Below, piece by piece: positions 44,893 to 53,255 of a stretch of 54,594 bases of DNA. The position numbers were made by a program, and so were the translations under genes. The notes beneath the pieces are model-generated. The model had not been told where the DNA came from and did no database searches. It saw nothing but the letters and a program-made list of their open reading frames with translations. Every line of letters starts with the position of its first letter. Position 1 is the first letter of the stretch. Source of the stretch: a virus; IMG/VR virus record IMGVR_UViG_3300050821_003470, positions 1-54,594 of that record, one strand, 5' to 3'.

Positions 44893-45452
44893 TGCCCAGA
44901 CAGAAGCAGCCTACGCCGGTTGTCGGAGAACTGGTAGAAGAACAGCCTCTTGCTATCCCAGCAGCCAGACGGGAACACGAACACCGGGTAGACCCCTATA
45001 AGACTCTAGCCGGCGCAATGCCGAACCCCGACGCTCCTTCGAAGCCGAAAAAAGCGAGAGCGCACGACGAGAACGCGGCCATCCTGGCAGAACAACGCGA
45101 CCGCACTTTTCGCTACGATGCCTACCTCGATAACTTGGGAACCTTTCACGGGGACATCGACCAAGCTCTCGCAATCGTCTACCAGGTAAGTATCGAACAG
45201 GCTTCCGAACGGCGGGCAGAACTTCTTGCCGACGTACAGTTAGGGATAGGGTCATCCAGCCTTGGAGAGATAATCTCGCGCCGGGACCTCAACCACAGCG
45301 CGCTAATCACTCTTCTAAGAAAATGGGCGTATTGCGGTAACCCTGCTGCTTCATTGAAGGCCATAGATATGCTGCGGGATATGGGGGAAGGCGCACCGTC
45401 TGAAGGGTCGTTCGAGAAGTACGCTCGCCTCGCATTGTTAGAAGCTAAATGA
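44892..45452 (+). CDS. terS: Terminase small subunit (inferred)
   Basis: A 186-aa helical protein directly before TerL with ATGA coupling. Residues 75-160 contain short helices in helix-turn-helix-like arrangement (YDAYLDNLGTFHGDIDQALA, ALITLLRKWAYCGNPAASLK), fitting the DNA-recognition subunit that selects phage DNA for packaging. Called by position and size; sequence resemblance is weak. Confidence 0.65.
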   Translation: MPRQKQPTPVVGELVEEQPLAIPAARREHEHRVDPYKTLAGAMPNPDAPSKPKKARAHDENAAILAEQRDRTFRYDAYLDNLGTFHGDIDQALAIVYQVSIEQASERRAELLADVQLGIGSSSLGEIISRRDLNHSALITLLRKWAYCGNPAASLKAIDMLRDMGEGAPSEGSFEKYARLALLEAK

Positions 45453-47467
45453 CGCTCATCGCTCCCTCGGAGTTGCTCTCAGTCGGGGAGTTCTTCGAGC
45501 AGAAGTTCGGGCGTGAAGCCCCCGAGCCGCATGAGGTCAACGCCTGGCGTCTAGCGGAGACAACGCAAATGGTAAACTCCGCTCCGTTTGCCATCACCAA
45601 CTATTTCAAGGTAGCCGATAAAGACGGCGACCTCGTTCGCATCAAACCTTTCGTGTTTCAAGCCATCCTCAGCGTCTGCCTCGAAAGCCAAAGAAGGCGT
45701 GGGTTAGCACAGCGCGTCCTAGAAGATAAGTCCCGTCAGACCGGCGGCACAACGTGGTGCCTCGGAGAAGCGTTGTTCAACTCCCTGCACCCCAACCGTA
45801 AGTCCATCGTTCTAGTCAATGACGAGGACGTAGCAATGGCAAAGGCTACCGTCTTAGCCGGGATGGTCAACGGGCTACCGATGCATATGCAGCCCAAGCG
45901 CCGTATCCAAAACCTCAAGCATCTTTTCTTCGATAACCCTAACCCCAAAGAACGCATCTACGACCCAGGGTTGAACTCCGAGATACAGATAACCGTCCCT
46001 TCCGGTATGCGTGGAACCACCCCGCATTTGGTTATCATCTCAGAGTACGCCTTTATGGATGACAACCGCAAAGAAGAAGTTAACACCGGCTTGCTCTCTG
46101 CTATGGGTTTACGGAAAGCGTCCTGCGTTATCATCGACACGACGCCAAACGGGATGGGCGACGAGTACCATTCACTCGTTATGGAGGCGGTCGAGAACAA
46201 CCCGAAGTGGACACGGAGACTAGAGACAGCGGTAAACATCACGGCTGCCGACATCTTCGAGGGCAAACTCGGAGAACCAGAACGCCCCGATGCAGGCTGG
46301 GTCTTAGCTTACGCTCCGTGGTTCACGCATGAAGAATATACCACGCGCAACGATAACCCGCGTGGCGAGTACGCACGAATCACCAAGGCGCAACTCGCGG
46401 AGTTCCTCACAGAGATTGGCGACAATCCGAAGTACGGTAGAGAGAGCGAGATGCGGTTGCAAGAGATGGGCGTCTCTCCATATCGCCTCTACTGGCGGCG
46501 CAAGAAGATAGATTCCTTTCAGCAAGCATCACAAGAGTTGAAGCTGCTGGTGTTCGAGCAAGAGTACAGCACAACGGTAAGCGAGAGCTTCGTCAACTAC
46601 GAGAAGTCACCCTTCGATCGAGATTGCCTCACCGCTGTTGTCAAGCACGGACGCGAACCGATTGCTACCGGGATACTCCGCAAAGAGAACGGGAAAATCG
46701 GAATCGACACGACCTTCTTCTCTGACTGGCAAGAACTCCGGGTACACGCTCCGCCCGAGAGCAGCGAACAATATGCGATAGGCGTAGACACCGGAGGCAT
46801 TCGCTACGGTTCACTAGACGCCGATGCGTGGGTGGCGCAAGTTCTAAGAGCAAGAGACTTCAAGGTCGTCGCAACGTATGAGGCTCGTGTTGACGAGTTC
46901 ACCTTCTGCGAACAGCTAATGCTTCTCTATGAGTGGTATGGGTACGCCTATACTTGCATCGAGTTGCAAGCCTCCGGTTACGCTGTTGTGCGACGGATGA
47001 TTGACTCGGGACTACGGAACTTCTACCAGTGGAAACGCTTGGACGTAGACTTCCCGCAACCCGGGAATACGGTCTACCCAGGCTGGGAAACCACGGCAAA
47101 GACGCGCCCCATCATGGACGATTGGCTCGTTTCCACTATCTGCCACCGTGACCCAATGACGGGGAAACCGGAGCCGACCATCATCGTGCCGGACCTCAAA
47201 ACGCTCTCGGAGTTGCAGAGCGTTCGAAGGACGGTGAGCGGCGCAATAAAGAACGATAACGGACACGACGACCACTGCGATGCGTTAGCGTTAGCGATGA
47301 TAGCGTGCTCCGACCCGTGGAGCGGGATTAACCGTAAACCAAAGGAGCAAACCATAGAGCAGCGCGTAAGCAACTTCGATGCCTTGGGCCCGAGGCGCTG
47401 GCGTTCGCAAGGTTCGATTATGGCGGAACGCCGTTCTAGGAATCAACCGGACATAGCCAGCTTATGA
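45449..47467 (+). CDS. terL: Terminase large subunit
   Basis: A 672-aa packaging motor. ATPase: Walker A-like region DKSRQTGGTTWCLGEA at about residues 93-108, Walker B LVIISEYAFMDD at 194-205, and a C-motif-like DTTPNGMG near 230. RNase-H-like nuclease: YAIGVDTGGIRYGSLDADAW near 443, with DNGHDDHCDALALAM near 602-616 supplying acidic metal ligands. Full length. Cuts and translocates concatemeric DNA through the portal. Confidence 0.93.
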   Translation: MTLIAPSELLSVGEFFEQKFGREAPEPHEVNAWRLAETTQMVNSAPFAITNYFKVADKDGDLVRIKPFVFQAILSVCLESQRRRGLAQRVLEDKSRQTGGTTWCLGEALFNSLHPNRKSIVLVNDEDVAMAKATVLAGMVNGLPMHMQPKRRIQNLKHLFFDNPNPKERIYDPGLNSEIQITVPSGMRGTTPHLVIISEYAFMDDNRKEEVNTGLLSAMGLRKASCVIIDTTPNGMGDEYHSLVMEAVENNPKWTRRLETAVNITAADIFEGKLGEPERPDAGWVLAYAPWFTHEEYTTRNDNPRGEYARITKAQLAEFLTEIGDNPKYGRESEMRLQEMGVSPYRLYWRRKKIDSFQQASQELKLLVFEQEYSTTVSESFVNYEKSPFDRDCLTAVVKHGREPIATGILRKENGKIGIDTTFFSDWQELRVHAPPESSEQYAIGVDTGGIRYGSLDADAWVAQVLRARDFKVVATYEARVDEFTFCEQLMLLYEWYGYAYTCIELQASGYAVVRRMIDSGLRNFYQWKRLDVDFPQPGNTVYPGWETTAKTRPIMDDWLVSTICHRDPMTGKPEPTIIVPDLKTLSELQSVRRTVSGAIKNDNGHDDHCDALALAMIACSDPWSGINRKPKEQTIEQRVSNFDALGPRRWRSQGSIMAERRSRNQPDIASL

Positions 47468-48009
47468 GTCTGTTACGCCAAGTCCCAGACCTCAAGGGTT
47501 TGATAGATAAATATGGATTGAAGGTATATGCTGAGACTGGATGCTTTCAAGGTGACGGACTGCGAACCGCAAGAGAACTGGGCCTTGAGTGTTATTCCTG
47601 CGACATAAACCCGGAGTCGTGCGCTTTTTGCGCTGACTTGGGGTTCATCTTCAATGAAGATAGCTGCGTGTTCCTCCGGCGTATTATTGGGCTTGGAGAG
47701 TTTCCTCCAACGCTTTGGTTTCTGGACGCGCACTTTCCGAAGATGTACGGCATGGAAGGCGAGCGTTGGCCTCTCCCAAATGAACTCCGTATCTTATCGG
47801 GGAAAAAGGGAATCGAGCGCGACGTTATTATCTGCGACGATATGCAAGCAATCCAGGACCCAGCTAACTGGGCTCGGCAGGCGGGGCAGGGGCACGACTG
47901 GGAAGCAGTTGACGGGACGATCGCAGAACTCACCTCTCCATTCGAGTCTACTCACATCGCAACGCTGCACGCCGTTAGCACGGGAATACTTATCATGGTT
48001 CCCAAATGA
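47464..48009 (+). CDS. SAM-dependent methyltransferase-like protein
   Basis: A 181-aa protein. LKVYAETGCFQGDGLRTARE is motif I (E-x-G-x-x-x-G-D-G), ECYSCDINPESCAFC is motif II, and TLWFLDAHFPK plus VIICDDMQAI the later strands. This is the class I fold seen in glycan-modifying methyltransferases encoded beside glycosyltransferases. Overlaps TerL and GT2 by 4 bp. Substrate probably sugar or surface glycan, by context. Confidence 0.75.
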   Translation: MSLLRQVPDLKGLIDKYGLKVYAETGCFQGDGLRTARELGLECYSCDINPESCAFCADLGFIFNEDSCVFLRRIIGLGEFPPTLWFLDAHFPKMYGMEGERWPLPNELRILSGKKGIERDVIICDDMQAIQDPANWARQAGQGHDWEAVDGTIAELTSPFESTHIATLHAVSTGILIMVPK

Positions 48010-48722
48010 AGGTTACATGTATTTGCCCAACAGCTAATAGACCGGAACTACTCGTAGCTGCCATGAAGTTATTCCATTCCCAAACGTTCACGGATGCGGA
48101 ACTTGTCATCCTTGATGATGGCCTGGAACAGAGTCTTGGCGAACTACAGGTTCTTCCGTGGAAGCAGCAACTTCTTGGAGAACAGCGCATTCGCTACTAC
48201 TACGAAAATCCGAGCCGTAGCCTTGGCAAGAAGCACAACCGTCTAGTAGAACTCGCCAAGGGCGAATACATCATGCACTGGCCTGACGACGACTGGTTCG
48301 CACCGTGGCGCATTGCCTACCAAGTTGGACTGCTCGAACAGTTCGGTTGGGATATGTGTACGACTAGCGAGACGTTGTGGATAGATGCGGCAAAGAAGAA
48401 AGCATGGCATTGGAACCCGCCTGACCCGCGAAACTACAACGCCGCCGAGTTGTGCTATCGGCGCAAGGTGTGGGAAAAGTCTCCCTATGAGGACGTAGCG
48501 ACGGGAGAGGACGCGGCCTTCGTTCGCAGCGGACTCGCCAACGGCTTCTCGCTGGGTCTGAAACTCGACTACCGCTTCGTGGTGCAGCGCATCCACGCAA
48601 ACAATACGGCTAGTAACCAGCAGATGCACAACGACTGGCTAACCTCATTCGAGGACGTAAAGGCCGTTGTGGGAAAAGACTGGGATAGCTACTTTGGGGG
48701 CACAGATGGACTTCCACGTTGA
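48006..48722 (+). CDS. Glycosyltransferase family 2 (GT-A)
   Basis: A 238-aa protein. CICPTANRPELLVAAMKLFH is the first GT2 strand and helix; LVILDDG is the nucleotide-binding strand; GKKHNRLVELAKGEYIMHWP then DDDWF is the metal-binding DxD region at about 93-95; a catalytic-base region GEDAAF lies near 162. Works on nucleotide-sugar donors. Paired with the methyltransferase, possibly decorating virion proteins or host surface. Confidence 0.88.
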   Translation: MKVTCICPTANRPELLVAAMKLFHSQTFTDAELVILDDGLEQSLGELQVLPWKQQLLGEQRIRYYYENPSRSLGKKHNRLVELAKGEYIMHWPDDDWFAPWRIAYQVGLLEQFGWDMCTTSETLWIDAAKKKAWHWNPPDPRNYNAAELCYRRKVWEKSPYEDVATGEDAAFVRSGLANGFSLGLKLDYRFVVQRIHANNTASNQQMHNDWLTSFEDVKAVVGKDWDSYFGGTDGLPR

Positions 48723-48810
48723 CCTGCACGACGTTTGGGTAGGGGTTGGCCTCTTTATCGTGTTTGTTATAATCGTTATGGCTGGTATGCTTACTTCAAA
48801 AGACTTCTAG
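48706..48810 (+). CDS. Single-pass membrane microprotein (34 aa)
   Basis: MDFHVDLHDVWVG then a membrane helix (VGLFIVFVIIVMAGM) and TSKDF. Preceded by a G-rich run and overlapping the GT2 end. Its stop sits in the Shine-Dalgarno of the co-chaperonin gene. Confidence 0.55.
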   Translation: MDFHVDLHDVWVGVGLFIVFVIIVMAGMLTSKDF

Positions 48811-48820
48811 GAGGAATACT

Positions 48821-49429
48821 TTGAGCGTAAAACCTTGGGAACCAAAAAGACAACTTAGGCTGATTGACCAGGACCCATTAGCCTTCATCCCGCACGGCGA
48901 TCGGCTATTAGTCGAGATGCTGGATGTTGACGAGAAAACGGCTGGAGGTCTCATTCCCGTTCGTAGCGGTGACGCCCAAGAGTCTGAGATAGGCTGGACG
49001 GTTGGTGTCATTGTGAACGTTGGCAACGGGCACCGCATGGATACGCCTGACCAAGCCGTGAGGATGAGGTCCATTATCAGTAAGGAGGATATGGCGCGAG
49101 GCGTTCCGTTCCTAAAGACCTACGACGACGAAACGATGGAAGGAATCTTCATGGTGCCTTCTACTGTGCCAATGCCGTTCTCGCGTGGCATGGTTATTAT
49201 TTTGGCGAAGTACGCGGGAAGCGATGTTCTCTTTCAGGGCCGAGAATATAAGATAATTACCCAGGTCCATGTTCTCGGGGTGGTGTCTAACTTGCGCCTG
49301 AACGTAGGCGTCGAAACCGCGCAGTTGCAAGAAGCTCCTGAAGGCTACTTGCCGGCGAAGGTGGTTATGAGAAAGCCAGTGATGCCAAACGGCGAAGCGA
49401 CAGCGGAAACCTATGCCGAGGAAAAGTGA
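48821..49429 (+). CDS. GroES-like co-chaperonin (Cpn10 family)
   Basis: A 202-aa protein. PHGDRLLVEMLDVDEKTAGG followed by LIPVRSGD matches the GroES start and mobile loop; IGWTVGVIVNVGNGHR the conserved VGxG segment; RGMVIILAKYAGSDVLFQGR, EYKIITQVHVLGVV the C-terminal barrel strands. About twice GroES length, owing to an insertion of about 40 aa between barrel halves and a C-terminal tail. TTG start after TAGGAGGAATACT. By analogy with T4 gp31 it may adapt host GroEL to fold the capsid protein. Confidence 0.85.
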   Translation: MSVKPWEPKRQLRLIDQDPLAFIPHGDRLLVEMLDVDEKTAGGLIPVRSGDAQESEIGWTVGVIVNVGNGHRMDTPDQAVRMRSIISKEDMARGVPFLKTYDDETMEGIFMVPSTVPMPFSRGMVIILAKYAGSDVLFQGREYKIITQVHVLGVVSNLRLNVGVETAQLQEAPEGYLPAKVVMRKPVMPNGEATAETYAEEK

Positions 49430-49592
49430 GCCCTTCGACCTGTTCGTGGATTGGAACAACGAAAGCCAACGGCAATACGAATACGATATGAGCCACATGA
49501 GTCGCGTGTTCCGCCACGGCGTTGGTCCCGACTGGAAACCTCGCGTGATTAGCTGCAAGGTAGAGCGTGAAGATACCCAACTGGCTTCGTAA
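49413..49592 (+). CDS. Small hypothetical protein (59 aa)
   Basis: MPRKSEPFDLFVDWNNESQR then YEYDMSHMSRVFRHGVGPDW. Overlaps the co-chaperonin end and the next gene start, as is usual here. Not recognised. Confidence 0.6.
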   Translation: MPRKSEPFDLFVDWNNESQRQYEYDMSHMSRVFRHGVGPDWKPRVISCKVEREDTQLAS

Positions 49593-50289
49593 GCTAGCCG
49601 ACCCTCGTGGGCCGCTAGGAGAGGTCGCGTCCCCATTTGACATCTACAAGTCGGGTCGCGGCCTCCCATTCTCTGTCGGCCACCGCCAGCGGGCCGAGCT
49701 TGCGCCTATTCCCATAGAGGAGATTCAGCGTGCCTGTGCCCCGGAAAAACGATACGCCAAAGGCGAGATCGAAGTCCCCTACAGCCGAGAGCGAGTCGTT
49801 AGTCCCTACATCCTCGAACGATACTCCCCGGTCATGGACGGCATGGCTATCACAGGCTGGAGGGTTAGCCAAGAGCCACGGTCGCAGTTTTGTGACTGTC
49901 AACGTGCTAAATTCTCCAAATCAGACGACCAAATGGTTCATGCGGCCTGCGGACGTAGACGAGCCCCACTCTCAGATGAAGAGGTTATCGAGAAGGCCCT
50001 AAGCGTTCAAATGCAGCCCGGGGACGGATTCTATAGCCAGTACGCCGTTTCGATACCAGGTAACGATTCGGCCGTAATCGACGGGATGACGGTGAAGGGT
50101 GGAACGTGGGTTCGCTCCCGCAAGCACCACCGAGAGTTAACTCGTGGTATGGTGTTCTGGGACAAAGGGACGCCCAAGTGCGTTGAAAAGGCTCTTGCAG
50201 ACGAAAACGCGAAACGCAAGGCCGATACGGCGCGTGCCATCGAGAGGAAAACTCACCGCTTGATTAGCGACCATCCTGGCGACGTATGA
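49567..50289 (+). CDS. Hypothetical protein before portal (240 aa)
   Basis: GTG start. MKIPNWLRKLADPRGPLGEV; central Cys/His block (SQFCDCQRAKFSKSDDQMVH then AACG) that may bind zinc; basic helical C-terminus. ATGA coupling to the portal gene suggests a head-assembly or packaging role. Confidence 0.65.
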   Translation: MKIPNWLRKLADPRGPLGEVASPFDIYKSGRGLPFSVGHRQRAELAPIPIEEIQRACAPEKRYAKGEIEVPYSRERVVSPYILERYSPVMDGMAITGWRVSQEPRSQFCDCQRAKFSKSDDQMVHAACGRRRAPLSDEEVIEKALSVQMQPGDGFYSQYAVSIPGNDSAVIDGMTVKGGTWVRSRKHHRELTRGMVFWDKGTPKCVEKALADENAKRKADTARAIERKTHRLISDHPGDV

Positions 50290-52349
50290 GCGTTTTCGGG
50301 CCGTCTAGCGGAGCAACGTGGGGACCTTCACCAGGGTCCTACCTCGTCACCGCTCCCTCGAAGCCGTGGGCCGATACCACCCGGTACAACGAAGAGGACG
50401 ACTACGACGACCCGCTTCTAACGTGGTGCCGGAACGCTACAGCCGTCCTTCACCGCGAGAAGCAGCCTGTCACCGAACGCATGGGCCGGGCGATGAACCT
50501 CTACCGCGGCGGAACCCCGTGGTGGAGAAACCGCCCACGTTGGAAGCTCGGCAAGCAGTTCAATAAGTGCGCGACAGTCCCCATTCAGTGGGCCTCCATC
50601 CTCTCAGATAACAAACCTCTCGTAACATATTCGGCCTATCGGTCGAGTGACCAGCGCATCGCGGACATTGCGACCGCAGCGTTCAAGGAAGCCTACGAGA
50701 AGGGGAAGTGGCAGCAGAAGATTCGTAACGCCATCCTCGGCTCGCGCATCCAAATCAAATACTTCCTCCGTCTCGTCCCCGACCAGTTCGGCCCTGGGGG
50801 CGAGACGAAGTTCACCTTAACGGTTGTGACGGGCGAGCAGGTCTTTGCCGACGCCAACGCTACCTGTGTTGACGACGCCGAAGTCCTCCTGTACGAGTAC
50901 CGGGAATCTCCGAACAAAATCTTCGCTCGCTGGCCGCATCTCAGAGACAAAATCATCCGTAAACGCAGCGAACAGCGCGGGTTTGAGAACACCGACAATA
51001 ACGGTGACGTACTCTCCCCGCCGACTACGATGACCTTCCCGGATGGCGGAGGAACCCTGAACAACCCTCCCTTCGCTGCGTCCGCAAATCCACCCGATAA
51101 CTCCGGTGGCACCAGTGGGCTTATTGTTAGAGAGTTCTGGACCCGCCCTCGTAAGACGACCAAAGTAACGAAGGTGCTATTCACGGCAGGCGGCGAGCCG
51201 GCCACCCGCGAGAAGAAGGTCACGCTTACCGATGGTGACACCCAGAGACTCCGAAGGGTTATCACGGAGGGCAACGTCGTCTACGAATGGCCCGAAGAGT
51301 ACGTTGCGATCGTAAGAGAGGCCGAGATTTACGGTGGGTTACGCATCATAAACGAGATGGATGCGCTCGAAGTCATCAACCATAAAGTTGACTATCCGCT
51401 CTATCCCGATGGTCGCTTAGTGGTCATCGTAGACGAAGATTTCAAAGCCGAGGACCGGATGAACCCGCTCGGATACATACCGCTTATTGAGATTGAGGCT
51501 TACCCCGACCCGCAACAGTTCTGGGGCCTTTCGGACCTTGACCTTATCGCGGATGCCTATGAGTATTGGATTCGCCTTCTAGGGCTCATGTACGACGCAG
51601 CTAACCTCACGGCCAACCCGATATGGCGTCTACCTCTCGGCGACGAGATGGCCGATGAAGATATAACCAACGCTCCTGGTGCCATCCAGCGCGAAACGCA
51701 GATGAGCCTTCGGTACGGCAAGAGAGAGCCCGGCCCGGATATGCCGCAGTACGTCTACCAGCTTCTCCAGTATTCCGAGGGGCAGATTCGCGAGCTATCG
51801 GGGCTCAACGAGATTTCCAGCGGTACGGCCAAGTTCAAAGGCCAGCAGTCGAGTGAAACCGTTTCGATGTACCAAGAGGCCGCGGGCGTTCGATTCAATG
51901 ATTCGCTGCACCGTATCGAAGGGGCGATGGTGCAACTGGGGGAGCAGTTCCTAGAAGGGGCAACGAGATTCTACACAACCCCGCAGTTGGTCAGAATCAA
52001 GAACGCGGCGGGCATCGTGGAATCCATCCCCTTCTTAGGGTCACAGCTTTCTGCCCCGCTCAAAGTAGAGGCGAAGCCGGGCTCTAACCGGACGCCGACG
52101 CAACGCTTCAACAGCTTGATGAATCTCCTCGGAAGCGGAAAGGCGCTCATCGACCTGCCAGAGGTATGGCGTCAGCTTCAGGAGATGGGCCTCATAGACT
52201 CGGCTACGGCGCTGGAACGCCGGATGTTCGATAACCTCAAAGACCCGAGCAAGAATTGGCTGATTACCGGGCAAATCCCAGGTTCCGCGCCCAACGCCAG
52301 CCAGGCCAAGAAGCCTGGCGGAAAGCGAAAGAGTTCACAATCCGCATGA
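50286..52349 (+). CDS. Portal protein (P22-like)
   Basis: A 687-aa protein. N-terminal NATAVLHREKQPVTERMGRA and RGGTPWWRNRPRWKLGKQFN, wing-like beta domains in the middle, clip/stem helices near 440-560 (YQLLQYSEGQIRELSGLNEI ... SETVSMYQEAAGVRFNDSLH) and a basic low-complexity tail. The layout and the IRELSGLNEISSG-type segment are characteristic of dodecameric portals of short-tailed phages. Located between terminase and scaffold. Confidence 0.85.
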   Translation: MSVFGPSSGATWGPSPGSYLVTAPSKPWADTTRYNEEDDYDDPLLTWCRNATAVLHREKQPVTERMGRAMNLYRGGTPWWRNRPRWKLGKQFNKCATVPIQWASILSDNKPLVTYSAYRSSDQRIADIATAAFKEAYEKGKWQQKIRNAILGSRIQIKYFLRLVPDQFGPGGETKFTLTVVTGEQVFADANATCVDDAEVLLYEYRESPNKIFARWPHLRDKIIRKRSEQRGFENTDNNGDVLSPPTTMTFPDGGGTLNNPPFAASANPPDNSGGTSGLIVREFWTRPRKTTKVTKVLFTAGGEPATREKKVTLTDGDTQRLRRVITEGNVVYEWPEEYVAIVREAEIYGGLRIINEMDALEVINHKVDYPLYPDGRLVVIVDEDFKAEDRMNPLGYIPLIEIEAYPDPQQFWGLSDLDLIADAYEYWIRLLGLMYDAANLTANPIWRLPLGDEMADEDITNAPGAIQRETQMSLRYGKREPGPDMPQYVYQLLQYSEGQIRELSGLNEISSGTAKFKGQQSSETVSMYQEAAGVRFNDSLHRIEGAMVQLGEQFLEGATRFYTTPQLVRIKNAAGIVESIPFLGSQLSAPLKVEAKPGSNRTPTQRFNSLMNLLGSGKALIDLPEVWRQLQEMGLIDSATALERRMFDNLKDPSKNWLITGQIPGSAPNASQAKKPGGKRKSSQSA

Positions 52350-52395
52350 AGTATGCCATGATTGACGCCGATGGCGGGAATTTTGTGAGGGGCCT

Positions 52396-52833
52396 ATGAC
52401 TGCTGGTTTGCCGCCGGGAGCAGGCGCGGCACCCCCGGGTGCTGCACCACCTGTGCCCCCGCCAGGACCACCGCCAGTTTCGCCCCCGGCGGGCATCGCG
52501 CCCCGCCCCCCGTCATCTTTAGCCGCTCAGGGCTTTGAAGATTTACCCTCTGAGTTACCCGGTGGATGGCAACTCGTAGATGCTGCGATGAGGCAGTTGA
52601 AGCTCGCTATCAAAATGCCGACCTTCGCCAAGACGCCCAAAACGGTCGCAGTCTTGTACTCGATGGTCGAAACCGGAACACAGCTTATCAGCCATTACAC
52701 AACCAAAGGCGATGCGGCGGGGGCTCCAACCTCCGTAGCGGAGCCCGATGGAGGTAGTGATGATAATAGTTCGGACGCGCACTACACGTCGGCTGATACC
52801 GACGCGCAGCCCGCCCCGGATAGCATGTCTTAG
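52396..52833 (+). CDS. Pro/Ala-rich head-assembly protein (145 aa)
   Basis: Residues 5-45 are almost only Pro, Ala and Gly; 50-100 form a helical core (WQLVDAAMRQLKLAIKMPTF; TVAVLYSMVETGTQLISHYT); the end is acidic. A 17-codon frame at 52346-52399 couples portal to this start by ATGA overlaps. Likely a scaffold- or portal-associated protein. Confidence 0.6.
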   Translation: MTAGLPPGAGAAPPGAAPPVPPPGPPPVSPPAGIAPRPPSSLAAQGFEDLPSELPGGWQLVDAAMRQLKLAIKMPTFAKTPKTVAVLYSMVETGTQLISHYTTKGDAAGAPTSVAEPDGGSDDNSSDAHYTSADTDAQPAPDSMS

Positions 52834-52883
52834 ATGGCATGCGAGATGGACGCCTATATGGCACGAAAGGAGGGAACACACTG

Positions 52884-53006
52884 ATGGCTCGCAGACGTAA
52901 AGGCAAGGGCAAGAAGGAGCACAAAGGCTTCGGAAAGCACATGAAAGAGATGAAGAAGGGCGGCAAGAAAGGCCGCAAGGCATCGCGTCGGGGACGCAAG
53001 CGCTAG
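52884..53006 (+). CDS. Lys/Arg-rich microprotein (40 aa)
   Basis: MARRRKGKGKKEHKGFGKHM followed by KEMKKGGKKGRKASRRGRKR. Strong AAAGGAGG. Preceded by a 16-codon frame (52834-52884) in TGATG register. Similar in composition to the basic proteins at 9577 and 9805. Probably binds nucleic acid in the head. Confidence 0.7.
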   Translation: MARRRKGKGKKEHKGFGKHMKEMKKGGKKGRKASRRGRKR

Positions 53007-53024
53007 TGCGCTGATCGCCTAGTT

Positions 53025-53049
53025 CGGGGGCCGCTTTACCGCGGCTCCC
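53025..53049 (+). terminator. Hairpin between basic microprotein and scaffold unit
   Basis: GGG(G)GCCGC paired with GCGGC(T)CCC around TTTACC, followed by GTTTATC. May be an attenuator before the scaffold genes. Confidence 0.45.
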
Positions 53050-53075
53050 GTTTATCATTCGGAGGAGGAATAGCA

Positions 53076-53255
53076 GTGGCATACGAGATTGTCGAGCAGC
53101 ATCTGCACGCCGAAAGCGGTGCGGATAGGGTCATAATTTACACATTGAAGGAAAAGGTGTTGGCTTCGGGGCTGGACGTGAAAGCCGCATCGCGGTTATC
53201 GGGGCTCAAGCCGCTTGGCGGCGGTGTGCTTTTTCTTCGTGAGGTGGCGGTTTAA
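53076..53255 (+). CDS. Small hypothetical protein (59 aa)
   Basis: GTG start with GGAGGAGGA upstream. MAYEIVEQHLHAESGADRVI, then LASGLDVKAASRLSGLKPLG and a hydrophobic beta end. TAATG overlap with the scaffold gene. Not recognised. Confidence 0.65.
   Translation: MAYEIVEQHLHAESGADRVIIYTLKEKVLASGLDVKAASRLSGLKPLGGGVLFLREVAV

Noticed and set aside
52346-52884. Micro-frames of 16-17 codons at 52346-52399 and 52834-52884
   Set aside because: They have perfect ATGA/TGATG coupling to neighbours but are too short to call as genes; more likely translational-coupling spacers.
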